Shown: in pieces, positions 13,278-13,412 of the stretch | Layout: each line of letters opens with the position of its first letter | Numbering within the stretch: position 1 is the stretch's first letter | NCBI GenBank assembly: GCA_937884735.1 | Contig: CAKZYI010000798.1 | Location: 1 to 13,412, forward strand | Direction: 5' to 3' | Length of the DNA stretch: 13,412 bases | From: an uncultured Pleurocapsa sp. | Lineage (GTDB): Bacteria > Cyanobacteriota > Cyanobacteriia > Cyanobacteriales > Xenococcaceae | Notes under the pieces: model-generated | Told to the model about the DNA's origin: nothing | The model's input: the letters and a program-made list of their open reading frames with translations, nothing else | Database searches by the model: none | Position numbers and translations under genes: made by a program

Positions 13278-13412
13278 CTAGCACATAGATAGGATTGGTT
13301 CAGTATAGGCTAAGTCAACTTTTTCTTTGTTGCGAACAGAAAGAAAAGGTCGAGCTACATGGTTAGAGTCTTTTATAACCAATACTATATAATATAGCTC
13401 AAACTTTAGCTG
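13278..13412 (-). CDS. Possible C-terminus of a gene cut by the right edge
   Basis: On the minus strand one frame is open from the right edge for 44 codons to a TAG at 13278-13280, while the other two minus frames stop at once. The peptide reads LYYIVLVIKDSNHVARPF in its middle and ends with EPILSMC. It is not recognised. It would lie 55 bp upstream of the response regulator on the same strand. The openness could be due to chance, so this is only a candidate. Confidence 0.25.
   Translation of the reverse strand, partial: QLKFELYYIVLVIKDSNHVARPFLSVRNKEKVDLAYTEPILSMC

Overview
The window is cyanobacterial chromosomal DNA. It is AT-rich, carries many copies of the HIP1 octamer GCGATCGC (for example at 3367 and 3394), and encodes a photosystem II D1 protein (psbA), a COP23-type exported protein and a small protein resembling the photosystem II assembly factor Psb35. 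I cannot name the genus. No tRNA, rRNA, CRISPR array or insertion sequence was found.

Left part (1-3408). A minus-strand gene is cut by the left edge. Diverging from it is a very large gene (277-3345) for a probable secreted protein that joins a serine beta-lactamase/DD-peptidase-like domain, a block of RTX calcium-binding nonapeptides and a zinc metallopeptidase-like domain. It ends at a 15-bp hairpin whose stem is made of two HIP1 sites.

Middle (3445-8610, all minus strand). Four genes encode exported or membrane-anchored proteins. In transcription order they are a GHL10-type glycoside hydrolase, an M48 metalloprotease with TPR-like repeats, a trypsin-like serine protease with TPR repeats, and a COP23 protein. 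They look like a cell-envelope maintenance group. A GC-rich, hairpin-forming repeat interrupts the series at about 5890-5958.

Photosynthesis part (8698-11603). A plus-strand pseudouridine synthase (rluE) precedes psbA. The psbA upstream region has an HLR1-like (RpaB) element, a perfect 16-bp inverted repeat with a 90-nt spacer, and a leader hairpin. The D1 is a Gln130 form with all manganese ligands but with unusual substitutions, including Trp126. Downstream, on the minus strand, lie a small acidic protein with a Psb34-like motif and a Psb35-like membrane protein. The area looks like a small photosystem II synthesis/assembly neighbourhood.

Right part (11604-13412). A 385-bp divergent intergenic region with nested inverted repeats precedes two tandem DUF2294 paralogues, separated by a perfect 38-bp palindrome. 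A stand-alone response-regulator receiver protein is convergent with them and overlaps the second by 20 bp. A possible gene end is cut by the right edge.

The most unusual items are the three-module hydrolase fusion, the psbA upstream structure with the atypical D1, the Psb34-like motif beside psb35, and the palindrome between the DUF2294 paralogues.
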